Shown here: in pieces, positions 47,049 to 59,917 of the stretch
Layout of the letters: every line of letters begins with the position of its first letter
Position numbering within the stretch: position 1 is the first letter of the stretch
From: Wurfbainia villosa
Taxonomy: Eukaryota > Streptophyta > Magnoliopsida > Zingiberales > Zingiberaceae
Reading direction: 5' to 3'
Assembly (NCBI GenBank): GCA_025175895.1
Contig: CM045993.1
Coordinates: 61,508,621 to 61,572,620, forward strand
Length of the DNA stretch: 64,000 nucleotides
Program-made: the position numbers and the translations under genes
Notes under the pieces: generated by a model
The model's input: only the letters and a program-made list of their open reading frames with translations
What the model was told of the DNA's origin: nothing
Database searches by the model: none

Positions 47049-48597
47049 TGATGCACGCGAGCACGACCTCAAATCTCCCACGAGGATCGCCAAGGATTCG
47101 ATGCATGCGCTCGCGCTCAATGCCCACAAGTTCACAATTGTCATCAAGTTATAATTTAAGTATCGATCCCGCAGAGACTGAGATTCGAATACCATTTGTT
47201 CAGTGAATGTCGTTGTTCGGAGTAAATCTCTTGAGAGTAAGGTGTGCGAGGTCGACGGTAGTCCCAACTCAGTTACGGTGTCACTCAAAGAAAGCGAAGG
47301 TGGTCTTAAAGTTCCTAAAAGGATTCTAGGACTTCGGTTTCACTTGTGCGTTGTTGAACATACTATCAATTTAATGATTATAGGATCTCTAGTTATGATC
47401 TTGTGGGAAGATCATCATGTATTTGCCCGATGAACTTTTGCTTCAACTGGGAACTACCTATTCCTAACCAAGTTTTCCTTTCGAATCGTCAAAGCTTAGG
47501 GGGTTGATACCGTTGGGAGCCCCTGTCACTAGGGTCTCTCAACCCTTTTAGAGTTGATGTCTCCTGCTTTGGCCCTTCTGCTAAGATAGGTTATTGAGGT
47601 ACGAGGATGTCCTAGTAATCCCTATGAAGAGACGGATCATATTTCATATCCTACTCTATCATATTCTACTTTCTATGATTATGGTAGGGAGGATGACCAC
47701 AAGGTTCCTCCTTGATTCTCCTAGATTTTGATATAAAGGCTTTCCACCCTTGTATCGGCTATGTGCAGTAAAAATAGAATCAAGAAATAATTCTCATTGA
47801 TCTAAATAACATAAATTGCAAATAAATTCAAAGGAAATGAATAAATATTTGAACTAGCATGTCCACATAGACAAGCTACTCTCTAATCCTAAAATCGAAG
47901 TATCTACTCCATAAATCAATGAGAATAAACACAAGACATCTTAAGGTAAAACATTACAATGCAAATAGAATGAAAAATAAAGGCAATACTTTCTGTTCTA
48001 TCTGATGTTGTGTCTTGGTTGTTCTCCACGGTGCTGGAGCATTGATTCAGATCTTCAAGTCACTTCCTCCCCGTTGTGAGCCTCCAGTGCTTCTCGGGCA
48101 CCTTCCTTGATGTCTCAGCCATCAGACATCCCCCCTAGGGTTTGAGTGTGGCTTCCTATTTATAGAAGAGAAGTCGTCTTTCCTTAAATCCCCATGAAAC
48201 CCTAGTCTGCATCAAATCGGGCTAACGCCACACGACCGTGTGAATTCCAACAACTAACCGTGTGGCTCGTTGAAAATCCTACTGTGTATGCTCTGGATTC
48301 CACACGATTGGTCATGTCTTCCTCTGAATTGTCATGTGAACATCGTCTTTTGGTCCGGAGCATACCTGTGTTTTGGGGGAACACGGCCAGAGCATGTTTG
48401 CCTTCCTTTGGCTCCAATTATGTGTCATTTTATCTCCTAAAATGCCTTCCTACACATAAAACAGCAAGAGCAGATCTCTGAACTAGAAAATAGAAAATGA
48501 ATACAAAAGAAGGAAGAATATGCATAAAACAAGTATAAAATACAATGAGATGTGTGCTAAAACTACTCCTAAAATCCTACATGATTTGCACACATCA
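47049..48597 (-). repeat. E9 3' LTR
   Basis: 1549 bp. The right end is set by ...TGCACACATCA followed by the purine-rich tract. The left end is set by the break in E4 gag. Contains CACACG...CGTGTG palindromes (48228-48380). Confidence 0.72.
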
Positions 48598-48964
48598 ATT
48601 TCCCCAGACTTAGATCTTTGCTTGTCCTTAAGCAAACCTCAGTGCCATGAAATTTTAAAAGTATTGTTCCATACTTAGCATGCTAACTAAAATTATCAAG
48701 TGGTATTTTCAATCAAAGCAAAGAGATATGTTCTAAAAATTCACTAGGTTAGCTTTTCGTGCACGTGCTGAGAGAATTTCCTCGGGGATACTCGTTCCAC
48801 GGTGAGTCAAGTCATCATCTTATAGCTTTCCTAAGGTCTCTAGCTTTTAGGTACTTACCTACCCTAAACGAGGGTCATTCCCCAGAATTAGCATAAAGTC
48901 TCAAATGCGTGCTCAGTATTGAGAGAAATTGGTAGGTATTTCCCCAGTAACCTAACTCGATCTC
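48598..48964 (-). other. E9 polypurine tract and 3' non-coding region
   Basis: AAGTCTGGGGAAAT on the minus strand (48598-48611) touches the LTR. The rest is non-coding and resumes at 50690 after E10. Confidence 0.7.
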
Positions 48965-48969
48965 AAAGG

Positions 48970-50684
48970 TGAAGGAAAAATTGCTTCCCCCTTTGGTCGC
49001 TTGTGCATGGCGATCCTATCACATGTCCTTGGATAAAAAAATTAATCTGGAAGAAGATGGATTACCTAAGCAACCAATCCATCATCATGCTATTCGATTT
49101 GAGTGGTCGCTTGAACAAACTTGTTGTTCAAGCAACCTAACTCTTTTCCTCGATTAGCCGCGGAATAGATGATGTATGGATCGCTAGTTTTTGTGTTTAT
49201 CATCGGGATCCAGGATCATACAATTATAATCCAATTACATAGAACAAGAAAGAAAACTAAACAAGAATTATACCTCTTATTTATCTCTTGATCTTCTATC
49301 GTATGACCTATCCTCTTCTTGGACGTTGTGTGGGCAATGATCTTCCAAGAATCGAAGCCTCCTAGATCGCGTCTTCCCTTCCTTGCTTGCTCCGAAAAAG
49401 GGAAGAACAAAAGCTCCCTTCTTCTCCTTGCTTGTGCCAACCACCAAAGACCAAGTTCTTGGTGTCCGCCGGCCCTAAGGAGAGGGAGTAGATGAACCGG
49501 CCAAGACAAAGGAAGAAGGCACCCTATCCTTTGTTGCCGCCGGCCCTAGGAGAGGTGGAGGAAGCACCGACTATAGGAGATGGAGAAGATGAGGGTGGCG
49601 CCAGCCAAGAGAGAGGGAGAGGAAGAACAAAACCTATGCCTCCTTCACTTGTGTTGCCGCCGACCCTAAGGAATTGGACAAACCAAAACCCTAGCCTCCA
49701 AATTGTTGCTGCCCAACCTCTCCAAAGACAACCCTAGCACTTTCAATTAAAATTGTCACCCAAGCCTCTCCCCCTTATTTATAGATCTAGGCTTCATGAG
49801 TTATTTATAATAGGCTACAATAGGGACCATGAGGAGGAGTTGGATCTTGGCCACCCAATGGATCCAAACCACACAAACCCGATCCATTAATGATGATCCA
49901 TTCACTAGAGGATTATCATTGATCTTCCTTACCAACCCCCATAAATAAATATGGGCTCCACATATTATTTATACAAATATCTCCTCATGTTTAAGATATC
50001 AAATGCCCGTTAATTAATTAATTTACTGACAATTAATTAATTAACATCTAACTCCATGAGTAGTATCACTCAACCTCATCATCATGCTGGACCAAGTCCA
50101 CCTGCAGGATTTACATGATGATCCTTATGAGCTCCTCAAGAGGACATCATCATCCTAATACATAGGACATGATTTCCTCCTATAATCAATGACACACCAT
50201 GTAAAAATATTATTTCTCAACTTACCGGACCTATCGATTTAACCCATAAATCTCGCCAATTGATAAATCAAAGAAATAAATATTAAGTACATGTGCTCGT
50301 TATTATATCGGGATTAAGAGTATGTACACCATAATATTCGAGGTCTGATTCAATTATGTAGTCAGCAATAAATTGAATCACCTCTAAATCGGTCCTGCTC
50401 AATACACACAAAGTGTACTAGTGTAATTTTATGGTCAAGATAAACCAATACCAAATTACACTATAACCATGCCAATGGTTTGTCTAAAACCATCTTAGTT
50501 GTGAGCCTCTACTTATACTCTACAAGGAACTGATAACATGATCTTTTGTGTGACACCACACACCATGTTATTTACAATGTAACGTATCAGACAATATGCA
50601 TAAATGCAAACAATGATCATGTGATTCTTATTTCAAAATGAAGATGTTCATACAAAGGCTAGACTTTCAGTATACATCCCAATA
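48970..50684 (-). mobile_element. E10: solo LTR of the E5 family
   Basis: 1715 bp between aaagg duplications (48965-48969, 50685-50689). It aligns along its length, reversed, with the E5 LTR (for example the cggaatagatgatg and cagtatacatccc segments), but is shorter and diverged. The terminal CA is TA at 50683-50684, and the other end starts TGAAGG. No internal region. Confidence 0.82.
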
Positions 50685-50689
50685 AAAGG

Positions 50690-51550
50690 GGCACCTCGCC
50701 ATTTCCACCAACGATAACTATTTTTTCAACTCTCATTTTTTTCTCTCATTTTTTCCCTAACATTTCAATTTTTTCGAACGGGTTTACACAATCCGAGCAT
50801 CTCCAATAACTAAAATGGTAAATCTAGAATCACCTATGGATTCCAAAGTACTAAACTACTGGGATGAATCATAACTACGTATGCACTAGATTTTCCCTTT
50901 TAGAATATTTGATTAGTGTTAGTGAAAGATAAAAGCTAACAAGTGAAAAATCTAGAACATCCATCAAAGCATCCAAAAATAAAGTACCATAAGATAATTG
51001 ATGTTAAGCTATATATGGCTTGGAAACAGATCGTGAAAATTTTTGAAAACATCACTGAGGCAACTTAAAGTGACTAACAACTAAGCATTGAAGGAACCTA
51101 AACACTATATGCATGAACAAATAAATGCAAATAATCTCAAACTGAACCTAGATGTCAAAGAGAAACTAACACTAGTAGAAGAGAATATCAAGATTTGGGT
51201 CTCCCTCAGAATTAAATGAAACCGTACCTCTAGCGTGGCAGTCGAGGTGGGAAGTCTGGCAGTCTAGACATGTCGGGCTCTTGGGAGAATTGGCTACTCA
51301 ACCGCTGGTGCCATATGTACATGTGGTCAACCTAAGAACAGGTGGACGCAGTGGTAGCTCTATGCTCCTCCTCCCTAGCCCACTGTAATTGAGCATCCCT
51401 CATGAAATTCCAGACCTCCTGACGGTAAGTAGTCTCTTTCTGAAAATAGTCTCGGGCCTAGCCGTAGAACTCCGTGGCCCGTTGGAAATGCTCTCGGTGG
51501 CCCTAAAACTCCGCTTGTTTGTAGGCGTTGTGCTCCTCCGATCGTTGCTT
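50690..51550 (-). other. E9 3' non-coding region, continued
   Basis: Between env-like ORF and E10. No gene seen. Confidence 0.6.
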
Positions 51551-53115
51551 CTATATCTGCTGCTCGACAAAAATGTTGTCAAGGCATGATAGGAACTTGG
51601 AGAAATCAAAGGTGAACATACCTGCATCCTGCTCATAGGTAGAAAAAGAAGGAGGTGCAAGTGTAGGCTCTTGACATGGACTAGAGGGACTCTTGTACAT
51701 GGGTGGATCTGTAGGTGAGTGATGGGTAGGAGGTGAGAGGGGTGCATGAGTGGAAGGCCCTACGTGTGGTAGAGATTCCACTATCTGATCCAATTGCCAA
51801 TTGGCACGGTTAGTGATGGTGGTACGATCGAGGTTGGGGAGCCTAAGGGGTGACAAGTTCTTCCTCACAAAACAAAAATAGTGTCTCTCTCTCACTATCA
51901 TTTTCATTGACATGCATACCTCTAGGTCGATGCTAGGGCTCCCCTCTATTCTATCCAATCCTTCATAGTGGTACCCCATCTTATTGCAAATGTGAGTGAT
52001 TAATCTCGCTAAAATAATTTCCACATTGGGCGCCTTGCCCATCTTCACTAGATGCCTAATGAAATGAGACCCTATACCAATGGTATTTCTCTTTGGTAGC
52101 ATGTCCCAAAGGCAAAGAAGCTCGTTAAACCTCACCACTCCATCGCTCTCCCCTCTCCCAAAAATGGTGCTCGCCATAACCCGGTGAATATACTGAAAAA
52201 TAAGGTTTTCGAGGCGTGAGGCTTTGGCTCTAGAAGGGTCATACGCATTCTCCCCCGTTAAATCAAACCAAAAGGTTCATGCATTTACCTCAATAGGGCT
52301 CCTTCTCTCTCTCCCACTAGGCAACCCAAAGCATAGGTTCCATTGGTGTAAGGTCCACTCATGCTTTATATTAAATAGCTTAAAAGTAATCTTTCCATCT
52401 CGGCTATATACCCCCATCAAAATCTCTGCGTCTACTAAGTTTAAAAATTCTAAAACTACCTTAGGGTGAGTTGGGCATCTTATCCCCATAATCTCCCCCA
52501 ACCTATTTTTGCAAATATACTTTGCACATCCCTAAGCAAGCCTAGGGTATCTAAAAGATCTATATCCAAGTATCTAGTAGCGCTGATTTTGTGGTTGGAA
52601 AGCATATTAAATCTATCCCTATGCTCATCATTATGAAATATAATGCTTGGGGGAGCATTACCTTCCTCCGGAGCTTGTGGAGCATTTATTCTCCTTAACC
52701 TTGGCCGTGAAGAAGCAGATCTTGTTGCACTATACTTGGTCCTCCTCATTTTTACTCCTTGAAGGCTTCTTGGAGGTTGAAGAGGGTTCTTAGAGGTTGG
52801 AGAAGAAGATTTCGCACGGGCAAGGGAAGAATATTTGAGTCGCATGACTGATTTAGAGAAAGCAACACGACTTTTGCCCTTGTAAAGGGACGCGACACGG
52901 CCATGCGGAATCCACACGATCGACCGTGTTGGCTTTGACTTGAGGGCTTGGAAAAAGTTTGGGATTTGGCATGGCCGTGTGAAATTCACACGGTCGCCCA
53001 TGTGTAACTCTGGATTTTTCTGAGAGTGCAACATGGTCCGAGCCTTTCCACATGCCCTGCCATGTGCTCTTCTGACTGTTGGGCAGGGACATGTGAAATT
53101 CACACGACCACCCAT
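51551..53115 (-). pseudogene. E9 env-like / plant transposon protein ORF
   Basis: Lies between pol end and LTR, the place of the Athila env-like ORF. A basic N-terminal part (near 52740: RRTKYSATRSASSRPRLRR) is followed by FHNDEHRDRFNML, a WTLHQWNLCFGLPSG block and VMASTIFGRGESDGVVRFNE...GSHFIRHL (from 52177). These blocks are typical of the 'putative plant transposon protein' family found in Athila-group elements. Frameshift near 52490 and TGA near 52258. The C-terminal part is Pro/Ser-rich. Function in the family is unproven; I see no clear signal peptide or membrane segment. Confidence 0.72.
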
Positions 53116-53154
53116 GCTTCCTTCTGGGATTTTAAAAAGGAATCTCTCTTCTAC

Positions 53155-53349
53155 CTAGCAAGTTCTAAAAAACCCTAAACTACTTGAAAGGATTCTAATG
53201 GATAAAGATTCATATCTAAACCTAACATGCATGAATGTAAAAACCAAGAAAATAAAACTTGGGTTGCCTCCCAAGAAGCGCATGTTTAAGGTCTTTAACT
53301 CGACCATACTCCTTTTCTTCAACTCGGCTCCAGTGGCTCCGTAAACCTC
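53155..53349 (-). pseudogene. E9 pol C-terminal remnant
   Basis: ELKTLNMRFLGGNPS, the usual end of Athila-type pol, in a 65-codon frame. It is directly next to the protease segment once E11 is removed, so nearly all of pol is missing. Confidence 0.65.
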
Positions 53350-53354
53350 CATTC

Positions 53355-54489
53355 TGTTGGTGTAGTAGGCACTAGATAATCAAACCTAAGTTTTGATTAT
53401 GGCAAAGACCCAACGCTAAGGTCATATTGTTGTTTAACGAGCTGAACCAAGTGTGCAGGAATATTAAGCTAAGCTGAAGGTTTGCGACACCTGGAGAATC
53501 TCGTGTTGAGAAACCGTGGTGGTCGGGCGACACCGGAAGAACTTCAGAGGGAGCCAAAAAACCCAGGTGGATACCTGAAACAAAGCTACAAGTCACAAGG
53601 ACGTAAGGTAAGCTGGAGGTAAGCTCGTGTGTGTGAGTGAATTCAAGGTTGGGTCCTCTGTACAAGGGAGTCCTTAGGCGTCGATCCGACTAAGACATCC
53701 CATGGAAGGTCTAGGTCGAGATTAGACGGTAAGTGACCATTAAATTCACTTATATTATTGTTATTTCGAGCTAACTCTTTGGTGCAGTCAAGAACCCTAG
53801 CCAACAATCGACTGATGGCTTATATCATTCGATTGATGCTTCAATCAGTCGACTAGTGAAGGGTGAACAGTCGACTGCCATTCAAATTTCAGCTTCGAAG
53901 AGAGTCAAACTTCATCCCCTTATCTTAGGGTGAGGTGGCCTTTGGTGATAAAACATGAGCTCAACGTTTAGGGTTCTCAAAGTCTATAAAAGAAGGAGTG
54001 TTCTTCACCATTTTCATCAATTCTAAGCTCTCCAAAAGTTTCTGCAACACTGCTACTCTATGACGACTCTAAGACGACGAAGCACTTTCGAAACACCAAT
54101 GACACAAGCTCGACCTCCAATCTTTGAGTCGTCGGTATCAGATCACCTTAATCTTATTGTCTAAATTATTGTAATTGTCTTCCTTTTTGAGGTTTTTATC
54201 GTAACGAGGACAGAGGGATTGTCTCTCTTCCTCAAGCTTTTTCGTATTTTGTACTCGTCATCTCCTACCTTCAACGAGGAGGAGAGTTTTAGTGATTTTC
54301 CCTCCAGACACGATCTAGGACCGCTAGGGCTTTGGATTAGCAGTCGGTAGGCTGTAAACTAAGTAAAAAACAATTTGTGTCAATTTACTTTCTGCTGCAT
54401 TTCTACTCTACGTATTGTTTTATATCGAATGAAATGAAAGTTTGTCGTGCACTATTCACCCCCCCTCTAGTGCTTTCTTCGATCCAACA
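53355..54489 (+). repeat. E11 5' LTR
   Basis: 1135 bp. TATA box TATAAAAG at 53985-53992, box CTATTCACCCCCCCTCTAG at 54462-54480, and two CAGTCGACT(A/G) copies near 53846-53878. Confidence 0.93.
53985..53992 (+). promoter_or_regulatory. TATA box of E11 5' LTR
   Basis: TATAAAAG, conserved in the 3' LTR at 61303-61310. Confidence 0.65.
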
Positions 54490-54491
54490 TT

Positions 54492-54503
54492 TGGTATCAG
54501 AGC
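54492..54503 (+). other. E11 primer-binding site
   Basis: TGGTATCAGAGC, two bases after the LTR. Confidence 0.94.
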
Positions 54504-54708
54504 GGGGGCGCTATGATCTGGTGCATCCACCGATCTAGCACTTGGTTTTGATTTTCGTTTCATATTTTAAATCCTTTTTCATAAAGTGTCTTTCTATTCA
54601 TAAATTTTCGGCTCGCTTAATTTCTTCCTCTCGCACTACTAATCCAAGACGAAAGTCTTGGCACTCTTGTGTTGTTTTTGTCGTTGCGAGGTTTTCTTTT
54701 CTCTCTAA

Positions 54709-56353
54709 ATGGCCCATCTCGAAGGGTTCAACACCGTCCGACCTCCGTTTTACAATGGAGATGACTTCCGTTACTGGAAGGGTCGGATGGAGTGCTTTTT
54801 AAAATCCCAAATAGAGATGTGGATTGTAATCCAAACTAGGTTCACACTTCCTACTAATGAAGATGGTGAATCGTTGGATTATAATCAATGAACAAATGCC
54901 ATGAAGTGGCATGTTGAAGCTGACACAAAGGCTACACAAATTCTACAGTGTGTGTTGTCCAAAGAGAAGCTCAACCGCGTCGGCCCCTTTATCAGTGCGA
55001 AGGACCTATGGAATAAGCTCGTAGAGCTACACGAATCAACCAATGACGCAAAGGTATGTAAAAGAGACCCCTTGTTCAATAAATTATATAACCTTAAGAT
55101 ACAGGAACACGAGACGACAACCCAACTACACGCTCGCATACAAGACATCGTCAATAGCCTACACTCCATCGGACAGAAGGTTGAAAACCGGGACCTTATA
55201 AGGTATGCTCTCATGCTCTCATGCTCTCAACGCTTTTCCTAGGACTACCTTGTGGGCATCAATGGTCGATGCCTACAAGGTTTCTAAGGACCTTTCCAAG
55301 ATTAGATTAGATGAGTTATTTTCTGAATTCGAGTTACATGAACAGTCTAATTCAGCTCTCGAGAAAGGTAATGCCTTATTTGTAGGACCAAAGAAGAAGC
55401 CCACAAGTAAACCACCTCCGAAGGAAGAAGACGAGTACGAGTCAGAGGTAGATGCCGAGATGGAAACCGAACTAGTAAATCTAGTTCGGAAGATGATCAA
55501 AAGCCGAAGATGACCCGTCAACCAATCCAAAGAAGGTAAGGCTAAAGTGAATTCTAATTTTAGATGCTATGAATGTAATAGCTTCGGACACATCAAGTCG
55601 GAATGTCTGAAACTCAAGAATAATGCACCTATGTTCAAGAAAGCACTCAACGCCACATGGGAAGAATCATTGGAGGAAGAAGACGACAACCTCATCTTCA
55701 TGGCCAAATCGACTGAACCCAAGCAAGAGTCTGAACTCGAGGAAGAGTCTGATTCCGGATTCGACGATGAATCACTATTCAAGACAAGCTACGGATTCAC
55801 ATCCGGTTCAAAAGGTTCACTTAAGATATGTCGGTCCTTAATTAGTACATTGTATAATGCAATCAAATTCTTAACTAGAAAATTAGCTAAGTCTGAGTCC
55901 AAGGTCGAGACTTTAGTTGAGGAAGTCAAACTTCTTAAACACGAAGTCTTCCTAACCTCTTCGACTAGTCAAGTTCAAGAGGACTCAACTTGAGTTGAAA
56001 AGCTCAAAATTGAGAACTCACTTTTGAAAGGACAAGTCAAAGATCTTAGACATACGTTAGAAAGGTTTACTTTGGGATCCAAGGGACTTGACCTTTTACT
56101 TGGATCGCAAAGGGCTATGTACAATAAGGTCGGACATGGATTTAGACCAAATACAACTAACAAGTCATATATGTCCATTGTAAATCGTAATAAAAAATAA
56201 ATCCAAGCATGGGTCCCTAATACCACTTTAATTTCTCAACTAGGATCTAATAAATACTGGGTACCCAAGGACAAAATCCACTATGTGGAAAGACCGAATC
56301 GATTCAATGGTCCAGGGGGAGCCAGTACAAAATTTGTTTGTGTTATTCCTTGA
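54709..56353 (+). pseudogene. E11 gag
   Basis: Starts MAHLEGFNTVRPPFYNGDDF with the YWKGRMECFL core. A UBN2-like region follows (54901-55230), then an acidic linker, one CCHC knuckle (CYECNSFGHIKSEC, 55565-55606), a coiled-coil-like part and the end YWVPK. Breaks: TGA 54889-54891 (Trp in relatives), three copies of ATGCTCTC at 55205-55228 that shift the frame, TGA 55511-55513, TGA 55991-55993 and a TAA near 56199. Domain plan matches E2 Gag. Confidence 0.88.
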
Positions 56354-56924
56354 AATTAGACTTTGCATGCTTAGGTATTTTGTTTTAATTTTTAGAACGG
56401 TTAGATAAGATCTTTAACTGGTAAATTCTTGACAACATAGTACTAAGACGAGGCAAAATGATAGTACGTGAGGAAAATGAAGTCTTATGTGTCCAAGTTA
56501 GATTAGGCGTATCTAGCTCGGTGCACTCGACTGAGTTGAACTAGCTGAAGCTACCTCGTTGTATCCTTAACTAGTTAGACCAGGAAGTAATCTTAAGTGA
56601 CTCAAGTAATCGATTTCTTGAATTTGGCTTTCTCTAAGGAAGTGGTTGTTGTTCTGATCAAAGAAGGGCCCTGTGCCTCGCCACGACCTGGAAGTCAACT
56701 TCTCGAAAAGGTTACTTGATGAGCGAAGGGTTAAATCTGAATCTAACCCAAGGTTGATTAGTTTCAATTCACTAAATCTAAACAAGTAAAATTGAAGTCA
56801 TCTCACAAAAACATATAAGGTTAACATGTTTGATCATATAGAAAGGGTGAGATGACTATTAGGCTAAAATAATCAATCAACTTTAAAATTCCAATGTCTG
56901 ATCCAACTACTATATATGTAGGAT
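56354..56924 (+). other. E11 spacer between gag and pol
   Basis: About 570 bp with no Gag or protease resemblance. Either a diverged spacer or an insertion; no target duplication seen. Confidence 0.5.
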
Positions 56925-59917
56925 CAATGGATGTTGGACAGTGGGTGCTCCCGACACATGACTGGGGACCAACTAAAATTTTCGAAGCTTAGATTCAAAA
57001 GTCAAGGATCGGTAGCTTTCAGAAACAACGACATGCTCAAAATCATCGGATCAGGTGATATTGAGCTAAACTCCGACTTTACAATTCAAAATGTTTTATT
57101 AGTCGAAAATTTTGAGTATAATTTACTTAGTGTAAGTCAATTGTGTGACAACAACTATAAGGTTATATTCTTAGAAAATGAATGCTTAATTAAAACTAAT
57201 GAAACCTCTAAAATAATACTTAAAGGAACTAGGAATAGCAACATCTACACAATTAACTTACCCAATTTCTCAACCAAGTGTCTTATGACACAACAAGAGG
57301 AATCTTGGTTGTGGCACTGATAACTCGGTCACTTGTACCCAAGACTCGTTTACAAGATGAGTCAGGGTGGTCTAGTCAAAGGATTGCCTAACCTTAATAA
57401 CTTGGACAATAAAATCTGTAATGCTTGTCAACAAGGTAAACAACCTAGGGCACAACATCAACTAACTAACCAAGAATGAACCAAAAGTGTGCTTGAGCTC
57501 CTACATTTGGATCTATTTGATTCTCATGGAGCCAAGTCACTAAATGGTAGTCAATTTTGCTTAGTCATAATTGACGACTATTCTAGGTTTACTTGGGTTA
57601 GGTTCCTTAACACAAAAGTTATACCTTAGACCAACTCACCAACTTGTGTAAGCTAATCGAAAACCAAAAGAACCTTAAGATTAAAAGACTTAGAAGCGAT
57701 CATTGTGGTGAATTCAAAAATCATAGGTTCACCGACTTCTGTAACCTAAATGGATATCACCATGAATTCTCCAGTCCTAGAACCCCACAACAAAATGGTC
57801 TAGTTGAGCGGAAAAATAGAATCCTACAAGAAGCCGCTAGAACCATGTTGAACAAGTACAAACTACCCGATAGATTTTGGCCAGAAGTCGTTAGTATGAC
57901 TTGTTATGTCCAAAATAGAATCCTATTGGTCAAGAGGCACCTTAAGACCTCATACGAAACCTACCATGGCAAAGTGCCTAACATTAAATACTTTAGGGTA
58001 TTTAGATGTAAGGTACATATCCTAAACACTAAGGATTACCTAGGAAAGTTCGCCTCCAAAACAACCACCGGAATCTTCCTAGGATACTCAACCATAAGTA
58101 GATCCTACAGGTTCTACAAGAATGAAACCCTTAAAATCGAGGAAACCATTAATGTAGTATTCGATGAAGGACATGAACCCACAAAACCCGTAGAAAAACC
58201 AACTGACGAATCGATTCATACCAGACTCGACTCTGACCATGAAATCGAGTCTAGTATTAATCCTAACCCGAGTCAGTTTAGGATTCAATCAAATCATCCT
58301 ATCAACCAAGTGATAGGTGATCCTAACCTAGGGGTTTGAACTAGAGTGTCATATCGAAACCTTAGTCAAATCTCATTGATTTTGAAAATCGAACCCAAGG
58401 CAATTGAACAAGCTCTTCTTGATCTCGATTGGATTATTGCAATACAAAAAGAGCTAGCTCAATTTACTAGGAACGAAGTTTGGGAATTAGTACCACCACC
58501 TAAAGATAAATCAATTATTGGAACAAGGTGAGTATTCAGAAATAAACTTGATGATAAAGGTGAAGTAGTTAGAAATAAAGCGAGATTGGTCGTAAAAGAT
58601 TTTAGTCAAGTAGAAGGATTAGATTATGATGAGACCTATGCTCCCGCAGCTAGATTAGAATCCATCCGAATGTTGTTAGCATACGTTGCACATTGAGGAT
58701 TTAAACTATTTCAAATGGATGTCAAGTCAGCGTTCTTGAATGGACTTATTAAGGAAGAAGTGTACGTTAGTCAACCCCCAGGATTTGAAAGCTTAGATAA
58801 ACCCGACCATGTGCTTAAACTCAAGAAATCCTTATATGGACTAAAACAAGCTCCTAGAGCTTGGTATGAGAGGCTTTCAGTATACCTTAAGTCTAAAGGG
58901 TTTAGCCAAGGCTTAGTCGACTCGACACTTTTCATAAAATCCGTAGGCAAAGAAATTTGTATAGCCCAAATTTACGTAGATGACATAATATTTGGAACAA
59001 CTAACTCAATCCTACTAAACGAGTTCATTTCACTATTGGAAAGTGAATTTCAAATGAACTTAGTAGGAGAATTAAATTTCTTCCTAGGATTACAAATTAA
59101 ACAAACTAAAGAAGGAATCTATCTACATCAACAAAAATATGGTAAGGAATTAATTAACCGATTCGGGATGAAAAATGCTAAAACAATTAATACACCTATG
59201 GAAACAAATGTTAATATAGGAGAAGATGTAGAAGGAAAACCTATTGACCTAAAATACTATAGGAGTGCGATAGGGAGTCTCCTTTACTTAACTGCGAGTC
59301 GACCTGATATATTATTCGCAGTAAGTATGTGTGCAAGGTTTCAAACTTGTGACAAGGAGTCACACCTAACATTGGTTAAGCATATCCTTAGATATCTAAA
59401 AAGTACACTAAGTGTAGGTATTTGATACCCTAGATCTACCGAGTTCAAACTAATCGGCTACTCCGACTCAGATTATGCCGGTAGTAAACTCGATAGAAAG
59501 GGCACGAGTGGTTGTTGTCAACTTCTCGGCTCGAGTCTAGTGAGTTGGTACAGTAGAAAGCAACACTGTGTTGCCTTATCTACCACCGAAGCCGAATACG
59601 TCGCAATGGGTGAGTGTGTGGCTCAGCTTCCTTGGATGAAGCACACTCTCCAAGACTTCAAGTTAAACTTCAATAATACTAAAGTTCACATAGATAATAT
59701 TAGTTCAATCAACTTAACCAAAAATCCTATATTTCATTCTAGAACTAAACATATAGAAGTAAAACATCACTTCATTTGAGAACATGTAGCAAATGGGACC
59801 ATACAACTTGAATCCGTGGAGTCCAAATCGAACCTAGCAGATCTATTTACCAAGTCCTTACCTGAAGTCGAATTTAGTCTATTTAGACGTAAATTAGGCA
59901 TGTGTGTAATAGAGTAG
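56925..59917 (+). pseudogene. E11 pol
   Basis: Protease DSGCSRHMTGD at 56937. The integrase zinc region is cut by TGA-TAA (57318-57323) where RR of WHRRLGH is expected; a frameshift lies near 57625. The core keeps LDLFD, IIDDYSRF and SDHCGEF. The reverse transcriptase has YVDD at about 58977 and the frame is open for 236 codons (58715-59425). RNase H ends at TAG 59915-59917. In-frame TGA at 58337, 58529, 58694, 59423 and 59777. From 57644 on the frame is otherwise continuous, so decay is by point mutation. Confidence 0.9.

Noticed and set aside
48202..48481. Opposed ORFs of 71-73 codons
   Set aside because: Overlapping on both strands in the E9 LTR around the CACACG palindromes; no support.
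49216..49737. Arg/Pro-rich ORFs
   Set aside because: Part of the E10 solo LTR, homologous to the E5 LTR.
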